From contig BTRK01000005.1 of assembly GCA_036245805.1 (NCBI GenBank), positions 45,681,216 through 45,745,215 of the forward strand: a stretch of 64,000 nt of DNA, given 5' to 3'. Position 1 is the first letter of the stretch. The number at the start of each line of letters is the position of its first letter. This DNA comes from Pristionchus mayeri (lineage: Eukaryota; Nematoda; Chromadorea; Rhabditida; Neodiplogasteridae). The position numbers and the translations under genes were made by a program. Positions 24,401 through 35,033 of this stretch are shown here, one piece after another. The notes under the pieces were generated by a model. That model was not told the DNA's origin. It saw only the letters and a program-made list of their open reading frames with translations, and did no database searches.

Positions 24401-25986
24401 CCATTCTGACGTCGCCGTACAAAAAGTCACGCCCTTTTTTTTACCCCCTTCAATTTGGCTAATTTTTGGCGTGAAGTTAGTCACACATAGGGTCTATCAA
24501 TCGCGCATAGTTATTCAGCGCAGTTTTTCCGATTTCCAGAATTCGGTCATTTTTGGTGGACCCGACCACCCTGCACTGGGGCGTGCACGGGGAATGACAT
24601 GCTCAACATAAAAGTTGTAGATGATGTTTTCAGCTTTCTTTTTCTGCAAAGAACGAGTCTCTATCTTTATTGCAAACGGAATTATGAGTATTTAAGTGGG
24701 CTCGATTTGACCTCTGAAAAGGGTATGTCCCATGTTTGGCCTTCTGAATCTCAAAGATGACGACAGTTATCAAAATTCTGACTACGCAGTTTGAAAGAGC
24801 ATCATTTGAAATGCCTTACACCAAGCTTAGATCTGGATAGGATGATTTTGTGTTTTCCGCCGCGGAGAAGGTGATTCTCATATGTAATTGTAGGGGAGCA
24901 CATACTGACGAAAATGATACAACTCCCAAGTTCCAAGGTCTTCTCGCAAACGAACGGCGAAGAGTTGTGCAGTTGTCGTTTTTGCAGTTGTCACCACCCC
25001 ATAACATCATGACATACGAAATACAACGACTAATAGTATTAATGTAGGGAATTAATGTTTTCAAATTTACATTCATATATCATTAAAATATGGTGTACCG
25101 GCGTCAAAGGATGACTGTCCCAGCGAACTAGCAAGACCACAGGCTCCACTCACTATAGAATCACAATCGAAGTTCTTGGTGCGATCGGCGACGTCCTGAA
25201 GATCAAAGCTCGGCATTTTAACTTTTTTTAACTTGATACATTTCTGAAACATATCCCCTTCCCGGATTTGAGTCTGAAACTCAACAGTTCCTCTCCTGAA
25301 TTGTGCGAGTAAATTAAAAACAATACTATTTCCACATTTATAAATATACGGACATCCAGGCAATTCTTCGTATAGCAGCGTTATGAAAGATAAATAACAC
25401 AACAAATATCAAAATATTAAAACAAATTTTGAAATAAATTTTTTTTTAAAATAAAAAAAAAATTTAAAAAAAAAATATTAATAAACTCGCATCCAGGCAA
25501 TTGCAGAACTTCTTATCGCAGTGGTCTCGAGTGTTCTCAGTGATCACGTGCATATCATAGCAGAAATCGTGTTCTTCGTGTTCAGCACAGGTTGGTGAAG
25601 CCGGAAGCAATACATTTATTGTTTTTACATTTATATTTGAATTTTTTGACAAAAAATGGAAATAGACAACAAATACCTTTCACATCATCATTGCAGCTTT
25701 CTACAGCGCTTTCGGCCCATTCCTTGAAATTGAAAACGGGAAAGTTCTCCGGTCCACACTCGAAAGGCTGCAATGAATCATTGTACCATAACATAAAATT
25801 ATTCGAAAAAAATTTTAAAAAAATATTCGAAAATATTTGTATTTCGACATGCATCGATTATTGTCTTTTTGTATTAAAAAAATCGAAGTTCATACATATT
25901 AAAGTAATAAAACAGATATTGAAAATTCAGACCTCGCGTATATCCAATGCCGAAGTAGTGGCGAGCAGAAGAGAAAGGAAGAGCAT
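18456..25986 (-). CDS. Secreted phospholipase A2-like protein (multi-exon, interrupted by transposon)
   Basis: Exon 1 (25933-25986) encodes MLFLSLLLATTSALDIRE, a clear signal peptide; its ATG directly follows a tttcag acceptor. Exon 2 (25677-25767) encodes PFECGPENF... ending ESCNDDVK. A third exon at about 25488-25590 carries EHDFCYDMHV and HCDKKFCNCL, which is the HD-x-CY ... CD-xx-FC-x-CL pattern of secreted PLA2 (catalytic His-Asp pair). Candidate later exons with compatible phases are 25154-25195 (DVADRTKNFDCDSI), 19587-19650 (EDCKAAASNITSR), 19094-19185 (KLEACYREFDTC) and 18456-18556 as a possible last exon. The usual CCxxHD cysteine pair is not in frame before the HD (TNLC, then stop, in another frame), so a frameshift or unusual splice is possible. 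A 4.37 kb element lies in the intron between 25154 and 19650. Confidence 0.5.
20752..21913. mobile_element. Foldback family A, left arm and core only
   Basis: Begins ATATGAGGCGAATCGCGAGA, follows copy 1 through the GC-rich core at about 21680-21800 and into the start of the right arm, then stops at the next palindrome. Truncated by nesting or deletion. Confidence 0.75.
21914..22667. repeat. Nearly perfect palindrome nested in family A copy
   Basis: Arms of about 280 bp (start TAGATGATGTTGAAAGAACA) are almost identical, so that a 61-codon frame is read identically from 21917 forward and from 22663 backward. The loop is about 22200-22380. High arm identity suggests recent formation or gene conversion. 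Confidence 0.85.
22668..23233. mobile_element. Foldback family B, solitary arm
   Basis: Contains the family B markers GATAGAGCCGGATATAAAAC and AATTCCTAAATGACGG. It ends in two related copies of the terminal segment (TGACTGGTGATGCCCGTGAT and TGACTCATGATACCTGTGAT). Confidence 0.6.
23234..24883. mobile_element. Diverged family A foldback element
   Basis: A palindrome of 1650 bp with ends ATATGAGATACATCACGAGA and CTCATAT, both next to CCGCGGCGG. Its arms share GCAGAATTTTGATA-type and core (TATTTAGCGCTC) segments with copy 1. No coding frame. Confidence 0.75.
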
Positions 25987-26739
25987 CTGAAATGTGAAAG
26001 ATCAAAGATCAAAATTCGAATGCCTGGAAAGGAGACTTCACAACAATTGACTAAGCTATTGTACAAGCACTAGTAATACGAACTTCAAAAATACGCCGAA
26101 ATTAGGACGAAAATTGAGCGAAAATAGGGCAAAAATACGTGTGAAACTAACCATTGGTGAAGGGGTGGACCACTCCGGACGGAAGAGAGAGACGAGAGTG
26201 AACGGAGAAGGGCCATTTTGGAGCGGTCAATATCCAATCTGAGATGTAAATTGGCAATTTGATTTGAAGAAGAAGAGGATTAGTGTCACAAAGAACCATT
26301 ATTTGTCGAACAACTTTATCACGAGTGAAACATAAACGAACTAGCATCGACCCTGCTGTTCAATGAACTTCACGTACATGTATAATAAAATGCGTTTTTG
26401 GTACTTCGTACAAAGTGATCTCTAGTTGTTTTGCAAAATTGAATTATTATTCGCAAACAAGACATTTTCTCACGTTTTCGTGTGTTTTGCACTTGTCAAC
26501 TTCGATATGAATAACTTTTCCCGAAGATACAACAATCCCGCTCAGTGAACGCACTGTTTCGGGAGTTGCTCGATTATGTTTCGCTCGCTTTGCATTATAG
26601 CCATACGTTCCTTGAGGTAATTTCGATACAGTCTCTATGTTGAACACATTTGCGAAACGTCTATCACTCTCACACAACTTTCATCCAATCTCATATATTT
26701 TCGGTCCTTTCTTCTCCATTTTGCAGATATTTATAGCAG
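25987..26739. other. Upstream of PLA2-like gene, no gene assigned
   Basis: The likely promoter region of the minus-strand PLA2-like gene. Minus-strand open frames at 26147-26347 and 26447-26677 have no recognisable domain and no clear splice support. Confidence 0.35.
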
Positions 26740-26743
26740 TTAA

Positions 26744-28345
26744 GAGACCATCCACGAGAAAACGGGGAGGGGTCACGGATGGTCAAATTATGAATAATTC
26801 CAATACTTTTTCCTGAAGTGTCCATCCAAAGTTAGGGTGGCAGGCACCAATAGCTAAGGTTCTAAGTCGATTTTGAAAAAGCTACAGTAACCCCTCATTT
26901 TTGGGGTCGACAAATTTTATATCTCAAATGTAAGAGATTTATACATTTTCTAATGTGTTTTCACTCGTAGATAACGAATTTCAAGCTGAAAATGTCACAT
27001 GGTTCGATAGGAAAAAGATAGAGCCAAAAAATCGATTTTGTCGGCCTAAATTGGGATAAATCGTTACATAGACAATTTGGTTGATGAAACGGTTAGCTGG
27101 TTTTCACATTTTCTGATTCTACATGTCTTTTTGAGCAAACATGATTTTTTCAGAATTTTAAAAATGGCCTATTTCGACCAAATTGCAGCCCGAACTTGAC
27201 GCCTTGGTGAAATTTCGCGAAAAAGTCTTGAAATGTTTGAATGTAGATTCCGTTTACAGCTTTCAATCACCTTCAAATTTCGTATATGAGTCGTTCTGAA
27301 GCAAATAAACATATTTCAATACAAAAATTGACACAATACACAAATATTAAAATTTCGATTTCTTCAGTCGAAATTTCGTCATAGCTTCATGTTCGGACCG
27401 ATATTTGGCAAAGATAGGCCTTTTTGAAAACTCTGGAAAAACTCAGATAAACTCAAAAAGACATGTACATTATGAATGTGTGAAAAATCTGTCTCCCCAT
27501 CACCAACTTCATATTTTTTCGTAACGATATATGCCGATTTTGGGCGAAAAATACAGTTTTTCGAGCAAAACTTTTTTAATTCGCATGTTTTGCAGTTTTA
27601 ACCTTAAAATTCGTTTTCTACGTGTGAAAATACACCGGAAAATATATAAAGTTCGTACTTAAGAGAGATAATTTTTTTCGACCCTAAAAATTACCCTAAA
27701 AAGGCGAAAAAATCGGAATTCCATTTTTTTTTCTTTTTGACTATTTTTGTTATGAAATTTGTTTATGTGGTGCAGAATGACTCTTATGCAAAATTTGAAG
27801 GTGATTGAAAGCTGTAAACGGAATCTACATTGAAAAATTTCAGACTTTTTCGCTAAATTACACCAAAGCGTCAAGTTCGGGCTGCAATTTGGTCGAAATG
27901 GGCCATTTTTAAAATTCTGAAAAAAATTGTAAATGCTCAAAAAGACATGTAGAATCAGAAAATGTGAAAACCAGCTCCCCGTTTCATCAACCAAATTTTC
28001 TATGTAACGATTTATCCCAATTTGGGCCGACAAAATCGATGTTTTGGCTCTATCTTTTTCATATCGAACCATGTGACATTTTCACCTTGAAATTCGTTAT
28101 CTACGAGTGAAAACACATCAGAAAATGTATAAATCTCTTACATTTGAGATATAAAATCCCCAAAATCCCAAAAATTTTCGACCCCAAAAATGAGTGGTTA
28201 CTGTAGCTTTTCAAAATCGACTTAGCTATTGGTGCCTGCCACCCTAACTTTGGATGGACACTTCAGAAAAAAAATTCGGGAATTATTCATAATTTGACCA
28301 TCCGTGACCCTTGCCCCATTGACCCGTTTTCTCGTGGATGGTCTC
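26744..28345. mobile_element. Foldback element flanked by TTAA
   Basis: A 1602-bp palindrome with ends GAGACCATCCACGAGAAAAC and its complement. TTAA is at 26740-26743 and 28346-28349. Arms of about 700 bp are imperfect. The TTAA flank is the piggyBac-type target, but the ends do not begin with the usual CCC and no transposase is present, so this is a non-autonomous element of uncertain superfamily. Confidence 0.8.
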
Positions 28346-28466
28346 TTAATTAAATGCTTCTTAAGTTAGTATTAAAGAAGGTGTACCACGAATAAGATGT
28401 GAGAATGTAATGCATTATGATGAGCGTGTTAGGTAAAAATAATGTTTCCCCTCAGCCCGAACCAAT

Positions 28467-28540
28467 CGTGATCATAGCGCAGTGGGTAACTCCTACGCGC
28501 CAAGCGCAATCTACGTGGGTTCGAATCGAGCAAGGTGCGA
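28467..28540 (+). other. tRNA-like sequence (possible tRNA pseudogene or SINE head)
   Basis: A box-A-like TAGCGCAGTGGGTA at about 28475 and a box-B-like GGTTCGAATC at 28518 are spaced as in a tRNA gene. The acceptor and T stems pair poorly, and the anticodon loop lacks the conserved U33, so this is not a functional tRNA by eye. Confidence 0.35.
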
Positions 28541-28810
28541 TTCATTGTTGCTGTTTTTCTCATTAATTTTAAATACGCGCGCTTTCGCATGCGCTGAGGC
28601 CCGATCTTATCATTCTCATATCTCGAGATAGGGTCATCTGTGTCACTTCGGATGAAATGATTTATCATCGGATTTCTGTCCTCTACGACAACCACTATTT
28701 CACATGTACAATCTATTTTTCGTGTTACTCCTTCTTTAAATGATTCTTAAGTAACCAGTTAGAGTTCTTAGCGTAAATTGGTTATTGTACATTTGAATAC
28801 ACTCGAAATG

Positions 28811-28838
28811 ACACCTAAGTGCTATACGGTCGCGTGGC
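28811..28838 (+). promoter_or_regulatory. Conserved upstream motif, subfamily 2 (FB6)
   Basis: ACACCTAAGTGCTATACGGT then CGCGTGG, about 75-100 bp upstream of the FB6 ATG. The same block precedes FB7 (31814), FB8 (34835) and stands alone at 43673. Confidence 0.5.
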
Positions 28839-28910
28839 AATAACGAACATTTCGATAAGCGCCCTGTCAAATACCAACTTTGGTTGTTCTCATTCCAGGA
28901 AAATACAAAT

Positions 28911-30418
28911 ATGGGTGCTTCCCTATCTTCCTGTATGTAGCGTTGTCCTCAACTTCTAGACGATCCGATTTTATCGAAATTAGAGATGCTGCCTCGCGAG
29001 TTGATGTGGATGATATTTGAATTCGCGGAGGAGTCAGTATTAGACCTCAGATTGGTAATTGCATTTTGATTTATTTTACAATGAAATATTATATATTTGG
29101 TGGGGTTCTAATCCATGATTATTTTCAGACTTCTCGAACACTCGGGTGTGAAGTACATGCGTACTCCTCCCAGCTGGATAATTCACTATTTGTAACTGAT
29201 ATTATTTTGAATAAACAGGTGCGTTAATAATGCACATTTCATGGAAATTATTATATACAACCAAAGATTCTAATAATAATTTGTGACGTTGTCGTCTCAT
29301 GACGATTATAATATCGCTTGACGTGGTCTTTTTTTTATCTATTTGTAATTCATACTTGTAGTTATATTGGATCAAGATGAGCAAGACGATTGGACTAACG
29401 ATCTACTTACGTGCATCCCGAGTCAGGCTATTCAAACTGCGCCTTAGAAATCGCAATTTGACTAAGCTCAAAATGAAACTCTCAAAGGAAAGCAATGATG
29501 AACATAGGGTGGGTCTCAATGTATTCTTCGAAATGTATGTATATATATCTACATTTGAATGAAAAACTGGTCAATTTTAGGATTATGATGTGAAGATTCG
29601 GATTAACAATAAACATGAGATTGACAATTTCATAGAACTTATTGGAAAGAGAATTGATCGTGCCGATATCCGATGTGAAGATCCGAAATTAGTGGCTGTA
29701 TTTTCAAAAATTCTCGAGCGGTTTCAATTCATTACTTTGACTTTTCAATATACACCACTCACAGATGCATTTTGGTAAGTTTCGTGTGCTTCAGTAGGCA
29801 CATGTAAAATCAAATATTTAGCGAAATCATTTTCAATATGATCAACACTCATGACGCCAAGCGCGTGACGCTACATGTGCTTTCGAACAGAAGGAGCAAT
29901 CCTGGTAAGATTGATTTCCTTTTTGCTTGTCTTTTCTAATATCCATGGAACACCTTGATGGTAGGAAATAATACGATGACCGCACACATATTCAATAATA
30001 CCCATTTTAGTCGGATTTCTTATGAAATTACCATCGATTCTTCGATATTTGTTCATTGAACAGTTTGACAATAATGTAATCAGAGGTGATAGCAATTATT
30101 TATTTGCTATTCACAACCGTCATTGGCCGTCAATATTCGTAGAGATGCTATCTGGAAACCTCAACGAATTGAACGTTAGAAATATGCATTCTCGGAAATT
30201 TCTTTCCAAAGATTCCATTGAGTCAATCAGATCGGTGAGAAATTGTATCATTCTGGTCGGTTCATAGAACACTAAACTGACCAAACTCAAACCCATTGCA
30301 TATTTGTATTTTACTACAATCTACACGTATCACAGTTTAATGTATTTTCGTTTTGCAGAGCATTAATTATCTCAGGAGGGAATATGGAATGAGAAACAAA
30401 GTCTTGAAAATATATTAA
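28911..30418 (+). CDS. FB6: F-box-like gene with in-frame stop before the F-box
   Basis: Seven exons: 28911-29054, 29129-29218, 29377-29508, 29581-29774, 29822-29904, 30011-30234 and 30359-30418; all phases agree. The 5' ATG gives MGASLSSCM and then TAG at 28938-28940. The F-box follows from an in-frame ATG at 28986 (MLPRELMWMIFEFAEES), giving 283 residues. Exon 2 continues the F-box (TSRTLGCEV). The later domain has IGLTIYLRASRVRLFKL, IGKRIDRADIRC, TLHVLSNRRSNP and WPSIFVEMLSGNLNELNV. An acceptor (cattccag) is 12 nt before the 5' ATG. The gene is either a pseudogene or a version without the lipid anchor, started at 28986. Substrate-adaptor function is inferred from the F-box only. Confidence 0.7.
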
Positions 30419-30982
30419 CTTGAATTAATAAAGTACATTACGAAAATCATATTGTAAACCCAACAAGTCATATTATTAGAATTATTATATTTTACAAATG
30501 AAATAGTTGTGTCAACTGCCGAACGTATTATCGCCCTCCGATCGTTTGAAAATAAAAAAAATTAACTAAAAATAATAATATTTCTGTCAAAACATATTTT
30601 CGCCTCTCGAACATTTGTTTAGTTAATTTAGAAGAAATATATTATATTACGCGTTGCAATCGGTATTCGATTTTCGACTGGCGAGTAAATATGAGCGTGT
30701 ATGATAAGCTGAGTTGAATGTATTGTTCATTTTGTTTTTTTTTGTTAGTCGTGATGTGTCCAATACAATCCGATATAGATGAAGTGGTGTACTGCTCTAT
30801 GGCGCGCCCTCCCATTCCATTCCACTCGTTCGATTCCCGATCGTGATACCATCTCCGCCCCACCAAGGCGCTCATATATATTGGGGACGGAAAATTGTTA
30901 GTCGTGACTAGATCACCCAGGTAAATAGGTCTGGCGAGAGGTGGGCGCTCCAGAATGAATCGGCTCAAATCATAATAAAAAA
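30419..30982. other. FB6 3' flank
   Basis: AT-rich spacer. No exon recognised; a minus-strand open frame at 30642-30968 lacks family features. Confidence 0.35.
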
Positions 30983-31060
30983 TAACTTACTCCACTCCAA
31001 ATTCCGAACAGTTTATTCCTGTAGATTGGAGTTAGAATGAGTAAGAGGATATACTGGGAG
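30983..31060 (-). pseudogene. Chemoreceptor TM7 exon remnant
   Basis: Minus-strand ILLLILTPIYRNKLFGIWSG before a gtaagt donor, matching the TM7 exons at 38128-38240 and 63366-63478. The 5' part of the exon has small deletions that break the frame (CATTCTCCCAG instead of a HSPTHS coding stretch). No other exons nearby. Confidence 0.65.
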
Positions 31061-31166
31061 AATGAATATCACTACTTGTTCTCATGTAACAGCTACATTC
31101 CAACTTCCAACAACTTCCAGGTTGGATTCCAACTGCTCTCACCCGATCAGGTTCACTTGTTTCTGT

Positions 31167-31705
31167 GGGGGGTGACAAAACAGAAACCGACAAAACAGAA
31201 ACAAATCACAGCTCATTCGGGATTCGATGTAGGGACTGGGGAGTTGTTGCATTGTTACCAGTATGCGCTCTACTACACCACCCTGTTTACATCCTCTGTC
31301 CATGTGATAATGAGTTTCACACCACCACCCATGTATAAGGGGTTCATGGTTCACATTTGAGTATTTGAATGGAAATTCATTGTTGGTTAACTCCAAACAC
31401 CGTAAATAATCGATACGTATGATACAGAGCTACAGTAGATACTGGATCACCTGGATATTGATTGGTTACGGTACTTGGAATTTAAATACCCATGAATTTC
31501 CACTAAAATACTCAAATTTGGACCATGAACCCCTATACATTGGTGGTGGTGCGAAACTCATAATCACATGGACAGAGGAACTGAACAGGGTTATGTGGTA
31601 GAGTGCACACAGGTAACAATGCAACAACTCCCCAGTCCCTACATCGAATCCCGAAGGAGCTGTGATTTGTTTCTGTTTTGTCGGTTTCTGTTTTGTCACT
31701 CCCCC
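31167..31705. mobile_element. hAT-like foldback MITE with 8-bp duplication
   Basis: Flanked by GTTTCTGT at 31159-31166 and 31706-31713. Ends GGGGGGTGACAAAACAGAAA and the complement. Arms about 230 bp; the inner part (GTTGTTGCATTGTTACCAGT) resembles the element at 38261. Non-coding. Confidence 0.85.
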
Positions 31706-31813
31706 GTTTCTGTCCTTCCTTATTCGTTTGAAAATTACTAATTAAAGTCCGCTTCAATAACCCGAAAGAGTCCCCAAGCATTAGTGTGCATTGGTCATAA
31801 TAGACTGTAATTG

Positions 31814-31850
31814 TCACCTAAGTGCTAAACGTCGGCGTGGGTGAGAATAC
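31814..31850 (+). promoter_or_regulatory. Conserved upstream motif, subfamily 2 (FB7)
   Basis: TCACCTAAGTGCTAAACGTC then GGCGTGGGTGAGAATAC, about 90-130 bp upstream of the FB7 ATG. Confidence 0.5.
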
Positions 31851-31941
31851 CTAGGCATCATTTTTCACAACATAATCATATTAGGCCCGGGTAGGCTGCT
31901 GTCAAATTACACATCTCATCTCTCAAACCAGGAAAAAAAGA

Positions 31942-34164
31942 ATGGGCGCTTCGATGTCCTCCTGCCTTGGTCAAAGTCCACAACCTCTTGATGTTCCGAT
32001 CTTATCACCATTGGAAGTGCTGCCTCGCGAGTTGTTATGGATAATATTCGAATTTGCAGAAGAGTCAGTGTTTGCCCTTAGACTGGTAAGTTTCTAATTA
32101 TTTTAAAGCCCTTTCGATCATGTTTTAATCAAAAGGCTTGATGTTACAGTCAGATAACCTAAATCTCAAGCTACGATTTTTTCAGACCTCTCGAACGCTC
32201 AGATATCAATTATCTGTTCATACTTGCCTGCTGAACAATTCGTTATTTTTTGCAGATATGATTTTATCTGAAAAGGTGGGCATCATTTTTTATTGATTTT
32301 CGTAGATTCAAAAAAATAGAGGGAAAAATCATCTGGTGTTACTCAAATGATAATAATAATAATAATAATTCTTTATCATGCGATATGATAAGATAATTAG
32401 GAGTAAATGTTACAGGCAACTTATAAGTATGATAATACGATGTCATATCTAGATGACAAAGGGGATGCGATCAATTACAAATGAAAGTGAATTAGAGATA
32501 CGAGGAATAATCAATATTATGAATAGTTTTAACTCTGAGCGAGAACAAATCACTATTTCTAGAGATAACAATATTATTAGGTATACGATTCCACAGTGTT
32601 ACAACTCTATTGGTGAGGAATGAGTGGTAGAGAGTGGATGTGGAGTGGTGTTTACGTAATTGGAAGAGGTTGTTTACCGCCAGTACATTATTATATAATT
32701 ATTATATTAATGCGTTTGAAAATGTAAGCTGAATTCACATATGCTGAAACTTTGGATGGGACTCACCCTCTACATTCACAAGTCTAGACTCGGGCTTTTC
32801 AAATTGCGCATTCTCACTAGTACCCGGTCCAAAATTAAAATGAAACGAGATATTTCGAAAAGCAATAGCGAATACACGGTGAGAGTTGAACATTTCCATA
32901 ATGATTATGATCAAATTACAGTGTTATACTGTGAAACTTCGCATTAAAAATGCGTGCGAAATGAATTATTTCAAATATCTGATTGGGAGCCGAATCGATC
33001 GTGTGGATATACGATGTAAAGATCCGAAAACCATATCTGTATTTTCAAAAATTCTTGAGCAATTTCATGTTGATACTCTGGCTTTCCAATTCAATCCACT
33101 CACAGATGCTTTTGCGTAAGTCTTTTTAGACTCAGAAGTTGCGATATTCAAAACATATTTAGCGAAATTATTCTTAACATGATTAAAACTCATGAATCCA
33201 AGAACGTGACGCTACACGTGACTTCGAACACACTGAGCAATCCAGGTCAGATTCACTAAAGACATTATATGATGCCTTCCAGCCAGCAGGTGGGCAACTC
33301 CCCACCCACTGGTCAGGATACTGGGTGACCATTGATCAGCCAACTTGTTAACCAGTGATTACCATTTATCTTGACAGGTGTGTGGGGAGTTGCCCACATA
33401 TAGTAGGTGGAAGAAACCGAGTATGCTAGGGTTGGCTTCACTTGCATTGATATCCTGATAGGTGATAATGCACACTAGGGATGGCTTGGCAAGAAACGGT
33501 CTCTTCATACTACACACTCTCTCGCCGGTCTGATTGGTGAGAGAGTGTGTAGTTTGAAGAGAGTCATTTCTTGCGAAGCCATCCCTAATGCACACAGAAT
33601 GAAGAGAGCCATTTCCCATGAAGCGTAATGAGATCATTGCTCACTCAATAAGAAATGTTCGAGAAATGAAAACACGGTCTCTTCATTCTACACACTCTCG
33701 CCATTCCACCGTTCGAAAGAGTGTGTAAAATGAAGAGACGGTGACCCACAGTACGAACTCTACTCAATAACGTACATATTATGTTTATAGTCGGATTTCT
33801 GCTAAAGCTGGCTTCCATTCTGCAATATCTATATATTGAACAGTATAAGAACAATGACATCAAGAATGATTTCAATTATTTCTTTGGAATTCACAACCGG
33901 CATTGGCCGTCAATTTTCTTGGAGATGCTTTCGGAAAATCTCGACGAATTGCGGATTAAAAATCTGCACTCTCCGAAATTTCTCTCCAAAGAGTCCGTTA
34001 ATTCAATCAGATCGGTGAGGCATTTTCCATTAAAAAAATATTTTAATCGATTGTAATTGAAACCAGGTTGTATACTTTTTATTAAAATTTCAAAAATCTT
34101 GCAGAAGATGAAATATCTGGAGAGGGAAAATTGTAAGCGCAATAAAGTCTTGACAATGGAATGA
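31942..34164 (+). CDS. FB7: F-box-like protein with N-terminal lipidation motif, best-preserved member
   Basis: Exons: 31942-32085, 32186-32275, about 32726-32878, 32922-33115, 33163-33245, 33791-34014 and 34105-34164. They code for about 315 residues without a stop. The N-terminus MGASMSSCL is a predicted myristoylation/palmitoylation signal. The F-box-like region is VLPRELLWIIFEFAEES, continued in exon 2 by TSRTLRYQLSV. The C-terminal domain has MGLTLYIHKSRLGLFKLRI, CYTVKLRIKN, IGSRIDRVDIRC and WPSIFLEMLSENLDELRI, and the gene ends KRNKVLTME. Acceptor caaaccag is 11 nt before the ATG. Weak point: exon 3 has only an AAG acceptor at 32725, next to a LINE fragment in the intron. Exon lengths match FB6 and FB8. 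Function unknown beyond an F-box-like fold; a membrane-anchored ubiquitin-ligase adaptor is inferred. Confidence 0.72.
32350..32685 (-). mobile_element. 5'-truncated CR1-like LINE, 3' end
   Basis: On the minus strand it encodes the typical C-terminus of CR1/jockey-type ORF2 (HSFLTNRVVTLWNRIPNNIV, then SYL and stop) and ends in a (TTA)n tail seen on the plus strand as TAATAATAA at 32350-32369. It lies in intron 2 of FB7. Confidence 0.7.
33275..33412. repeat. Small foldback repeat in FB7 intron 5
   Basis: GGTGGGCAACTCCCCACCCA pairs with TGTGTGGGGAGTTGCCCACA about 90 bp away. Confidence 0.55.
33476..33587. repeat. GAGAGTGTG hairpin element, copy 1
   Basis: A 112-bp hairpin: TAGGGATGGCTTGGCAAGAA followed by CGGTCTCTTCATACTACACA and CTCTC pairs with its complement. 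Related hairpins occur at 33673, 60501/60808 and 63243. Confidence 0.65.
33673..33743. repeat. GAGAGTGTG hairpin element, copy 2
   Basis: ACGGTCTCTTCATTCTACAC and ACTCTC pair with GAGTGTGTAAAATGAAGAGA and CGGT around a short loop. Confidence 0.65.
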
Positions 34165-34834
34165 ACTAAATAATTCAAGTTAAATTCATTATTTGATCAT
34201 ATTGTAAACCCAATGATTCATTGTATTCGTATTATTGAACAAAAAATATTGTGTCGCTGATAAATGCATAATAAAACATTCTCAGAAACTGTTAAAAGTT
34301 GTCACCATTTTGCATTGCAATTGCGCACTTTCTTGAAGGAAGAAATACAACTTTTCAATTATGATCTAACAACGCGCACTTTCATAACAATGATTAAGTG
34401 ATTTGCATGTTATGAATATCCAGTGAGGTTCTTAGGAGGCATGGTAAGATGCAACATCTTACTCCGTCTGGAATATTTTTTGTTGTTTTTTTGTTGAATG
34501 TCTATGAATGATGAATGTCTATGAATGATGTCTATGAAAAAATCTATGAATGATGAATGGCCACCGCGCCGATCTTCAAACATTGCAAGATTCAAACCAA
34601 TTTTGAGGTTTGTTGTGGTATTTTTTAGGGTAAATTTAGATACGCAAAGCTGCTAAGTCAGTAGGTATTTAGAGGGCCTATAGCCGATCAGATAAAGCAA
34701 ATAGAACACTAAACGACAGAGGCGATTAATGATTTAATGATTATTTATTAATTAGTTAATGACTCTTCAACAACCGTTTAGTGTCATCATGCACTTTCAT
34801 TAGCTATATAATATTTAGCTATTATGTCTGCATT
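34165..34834. other. FB7 3' flank with short tandem repeat
   Basis: Contains repeats of TCTATGAATGATGAATG at about 34497-34560. The segment near 34310-34420 resembles 37765-37885 after FB8, a trace of tandem duplication of the gene unit. No gene seen. Confidence 0.45.
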
Positions 34835-34872
34835 TCACCTAAGTGCTAAAAGTTGGCGTGGCTGAGAATACG
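34835..34872 (+). promoter_or_regulatory. Conserved upstream motif, subfamily 2 (FB8)
   Basis: TCACCTAAGTGCTAAAAGTT then GGCGTGGCTGAGAATAC, about 160-200 bp upstream of the FB8 ATG. Confidence 0.5.
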
Positions 34873-35033
34873 CTAGACTAGATCGACCAATATGCTAACA
34901 CAATTTGAAATTTTTAATCTAGGTATTCTTTCACATCATTAAGGGGAAATGGATACTTTCCCTATCTTCATGCATTTCTAGTTGATTTAAACAATAATCT
35001 ATTTAAATACTCCCACGTTTTTATCAGGTAAAA

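Larger units (their letters stand above)
20629..25000. mobile_element. Composite hAT-like foldback insertion (8-bp duplication) with nested elements
   Basis: Flanked by ATAACATC at 20621-20628 and 25001-25008. The outer inverted arms are about 120 bp (GGGGTGACAACTGCAAAAAC at the left, complement at the right). Between them lie a family A left arm, an independent palindrome, a family B single arm and a diverged family A element. Ends and target size match the elements at 31167 and 38261. It lies in an intron of the PLA2-like gene. No transposase frame. Confidence 0.85.

Noticed and set aside
26447..26677. Minus-strand 76-codon frame ending KCLVCE
   Set aside because: Plausible coding composition, but no acceptor, no domain and no link to the PLA2-like gene could be shown.
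28467..28540. Functional tRNA gene
   Set aside because: Stem pairing and anticodon-loop conventions fail; kept only as tRNA-like.
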